Below are positions 62,206 through 64,000 of a stretch of 64,000 bases of DNA, piece after piece. A program made the translations under genes and the position numbers. The notes below the pieces were generated by a model. That model was not told the DNA's origin. It made no database searches and saw nothing but the letters and a program-made list of their open reading frames with translations. The stretch is from Lutjanus erythropterus (Eukaryota; Chordata; Actinopteri; Lutjaniformes; Lutjanidae): NCBI GenBank assembly GCA_020091685.1, contig CM034601.1, positions 14,714,972 through 14,778,971 on the forward strand. Reading direction: 5' to 3'. The first letter of the stretch is position 1. Every line of letters starts with the position of its first letter.

Positions 62206-63180
62206 CACTGGACATACGCTGTTTATAGTGATAATGGTGGCAGATTTAACATCGATTTTTCGGTAATTTTTGAACGTCTAGGTCTAGCTGACATCCATGA
62301 TTTTTGTTGGCTAAAATGATGAGCCTCACTAGCAGATTTCGTAAGTGTAGCTAGCTAAAGTAAGCTAATGCAGAATCTTAAACTCGTTTAGTTAGCAGAG
62401 CCATGTGTTTCCATGTTATATATTTTAAAATGAGAACCTTCTAAAATGGTTTTAAATTTGTTAAATTGCTTAAAGCCACTATGGAATTGAATTGAAATAG
62501 AATAAAATGAAATAATCATATAGAAATTGCCGTTTTTTTCATGGATGGTCTTGTAAACAAGGTCATAATGTATAGAAGCATCAGTAATGCTATTTCACAA
62601 CCAGTTAAAAAAATCCTTTCTGCATACATGATACCATGTTAATGCTAAATGGAAGCACAGGGGTTAGATTAAGTGTAGCAAACCTTGACATGGTCAACCC
62701 GACCAATCAGGCCGCAATATCCCCAAGAAGAGAGCCAAGATAAGAGCTAACCCTGCTTTCACCTAAGTGAGCGAGACAGGGAGGGATGCTTCGTTGTCCC
62801 ACCTTGATTCTAAACCAGCCCACACCCTCATTTTCAAACTCCCAACATACGAAATCCTGAATTAACCCCTGGCAATAACCCATGAGTTTGGCAAACACAG
62901 TGTTGTCTCACGCAAGTTTGGCTGGAGGTAACGTTGCTGCAGGAATAAACTAGTTAGCTGCTAACGTTAGAGCAGATAAAGATGAGACTTAATCCGCACC
63001 TCCTCCTTTCATGTTTGTGTTTGTGTTTTAGGTTTTTGAAAGTCCACTAAAAGGACGCCATCCTCCAACCCTGACCCCATGCACACCGCTGTACCATGTA
63101 GAGAAATTCAAAGCTTGACAGGTTTATGGTGCCTAGTTACAGTTGCTATCTATGACTGGACAGTTGCTGTTCAGAAAAGG
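62206..63180. repeat. Interspersed repeat, longer copy
   Basis: Landmarks are ATAGTGATAATGGTGGC at 62227, GTGTAGCTAGCTAAAGTAAGC near 62345 and ACTGGACAGTTGCTGTTCAG near 63155. They match 24000-24370, but about 600 bases of extra sequence lie between the second and third. The extra part includes GTTAGCTGCTAACGTTAG palindromic words. No credible coding region. It begins only about 460 bases past the receptor stop. Confidence 0.6.
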
Positions 63181-63494
63181 GCTTTAACTCCTGCATGCCT
63201 CTGCGAACAATTCATTATTACTACATTAAATAATAAAGAGCAAATGACCAGCTCTTCAACTTCAGCACCAACTTTACATGCTGAAAAAAGAACTATCTGC
63301 AAATTCTGGAAACTTTCACTTATTCATTATTCTTATTCATTGAAGCAGACCATTAAAATCTCTCTCTGTAAACATTTAAAGCAAAAAATGGGCCATCCAG
63401 TTCTCCGTTTTGACTCATTTTTAAACTACCAGTCACTGTTGCAAAACATTTTGTTCACAAGATTAGTCTAAATAGGTTAAAAGTCTGGCCCTGT

Positions 63495-63544
63495 TTTATT
63501 CCACACACCATCTGCTGAATGGCTGTCTTAAATTTGTTTTTATT
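63495..63544 (-). promoter_or_regulatory. Candidate polyadenylation hexamers of the receptor gene
   Basis: Two AATAAA hexamers are read on the minus strand at 63539-63544 and 63495-63500, about 95 and 140 bases past the receptor stop codon. They are the nearest canonical signals. Teleost GABA-A subunit transcripts often have long 3' UTRs, so a more distal site is also possible. Confidence 0.3.
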
Positions 63545-63638
63545 ACCTATAGGAATAACGGATCACACACAGCCTATTTAATATACGCAAGATTTAAGAT
63601 TTAACCAACAAAATTATACTGAGTGAGGAGCCATCTGC

Positions 63639-63899
63639 TCACCTGGACATCTCCATTGTGTCCTTGGTGAGATAGACGATCCAGTAGACCAGGTTAAAGG
63701 CGCCAAACGAAAGGGGGAAGAGGATGCGGGAGTATTTGTCGATGATGCTGGTGCCAGTCAGAACATTGTTGGCTGGTACTGCTGAACCCTGCTGCAGGAA
63801 GGCCTGGGCGTTGACAGGTGGGTTGGGAAATGTTTTTGCAGGGCGGTCAAACAGCGGGGCAGAGTTCATCCTCTTCTTCAGGACGCTAGTGGCATCCAC
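63639..63899 (-). CDS. gabra6: Last coding exon of a GABA-A receptor alpha subunit (alpha-6-like)
   Basis: GABA-A alpha subunits are membrane proteins of pentameric GABA-gated chloride channels. This exon encodes 86 residues and a TGA stop. Residues 1-50 are the end of the cytoplasmic M3-M4 loop, including LKKR at 7-10. Residues about 54-58 (DKYSR) lead into M4 at about 57-77, which contains RILFP and FNLVYW, and the tail is [21 protein letters not shown] and KDTME are typical of the alpha-4/alpha-6 group. The LKKR-x-x-S stretch ahead of M4 recalls alpha-6, but GTS and FGAF also occur in alpha-4, so gabra4 or a teleost duplicate cannot be excluded. The acceptor is a pyrimidine-rich tract ending CTCCAAG at 63900 on the minus strand, and the exon opens with GTG GAT, so it is not a start codon. 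All upstream exons lie outside the window. The stop overlaps a consensus splice donor (see findings). Confidence 0.93.
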   Translation of the reverse strand: MDATSVLKKRMNSAPLFDRPAKTFPNPPVNAQAFLQQGSAVPANNVLTGTSIIDKYSRILFPLSFGAFNLVYWIVYLTKDTMEMSR

Positions 63900-64000
63900 C
63901 TTGGAGAGGCAAAGAGGAGAGATATAGAAACCATAAGAGGAAATTAAAGAGAATACTACATGATGTAATATAAGGGTATAAATAATTAAAGTGGTGCTGT

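Noticed and set aside
4050..63600. A second GABA-A subunit gene (gabra1 or gabrg2) downstream of the receptor exon, as in mammals
   Set aside because: I looked for the conserved ligand-loop and M1-M3 signatures on the minus strand and saw none. Absence by eye is not proof, but a full subunit gene would be expected to show.
1..64000. CRISPR arrays, prokaryotic operons, integrons or viral genomes
   Set aside because: Vertebrate base composition and repeats throughout. The tandem repeats seen are microsatellites and minisatellites without spacer structure.

Overview
The window is vertebrate nuclear DNA from a teleost, most likely a percomorph. The evidence is the repeat content: many short TTAA-flanked and hAT-like inverted-repeat elements of families familiar from spiny-rayed fish, long (CA)n/(GT)n microsatellites, a LINE fragment and a tRNA-derived SINE-like copy. 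There are no operons, no dense open reading frames and no bacterial features. Almost every long open frame is AT-rich intergenic or repeat sequence read by chance.

The only coding sequence I can name with confidence is at the extreme right, on the minus strand at 63639-63899. It is the last coding exon of a GABA-A receptor alpha subunit, most like alpha-6. It carries the end of the M3-M4 loop, membrane segment M4 and the C-terminus. The rest of that gene lies beyond the window, so the 63.6 kb to its left is 3' flanking sequence. No other subunit of the GABA-A cluster (for example gabra1 or gabrg2) was recognised there.

Layout: 0.25-0.75 kb is CpG- and microsatellite-rich. 1.06-1.69 kb holds an interspersed-repeat module. 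2.75-3.05 kb holds another repeat and a perfect hairpin. 3.95-4.05 kb has a candidate C-terminal exon. 7.8-8.5 kb is a roughly 21-bp minisatellite inside a composite repeat. 10.34-10.90 kb has two TTAA elements sharing one TTAA. 14.9-15.5 kb has a SINE-like copy joined to a second copy of the 1.06-kb module. 16.38-17.65 kb is a 42-bp minisatellite between two diverged direct copies of a 200-bp block. 20.1 kb has an exon-like segment. 33.9-34.4 kb is a LINE remnant. 36.6, 38.7, 42.7, 45.2, 47.8, 50.0, 55.4, 56.1 and 57.6 kb carry inverted-repeat DNA elements, several with readable target duplications. The stretches between these look unique, and a few resemble conserved noncoding elements.

Several minus-strand segments downstream of the receptor exon look like exons, with splice consensus, open frame and compatible phases (59.4, 51.6, 47.5, 44.7, 20.1 and 4.0 kb). 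I could not identify a protein from them. They are reported at low confidence as leads, not as a gene model. I found no clear new biological system. The leads I rate highest are the receptor stop codon lying inside a consensus splice donor, the set of exon-like minus-strand segments, and the unusual architecture of some repeat elements.
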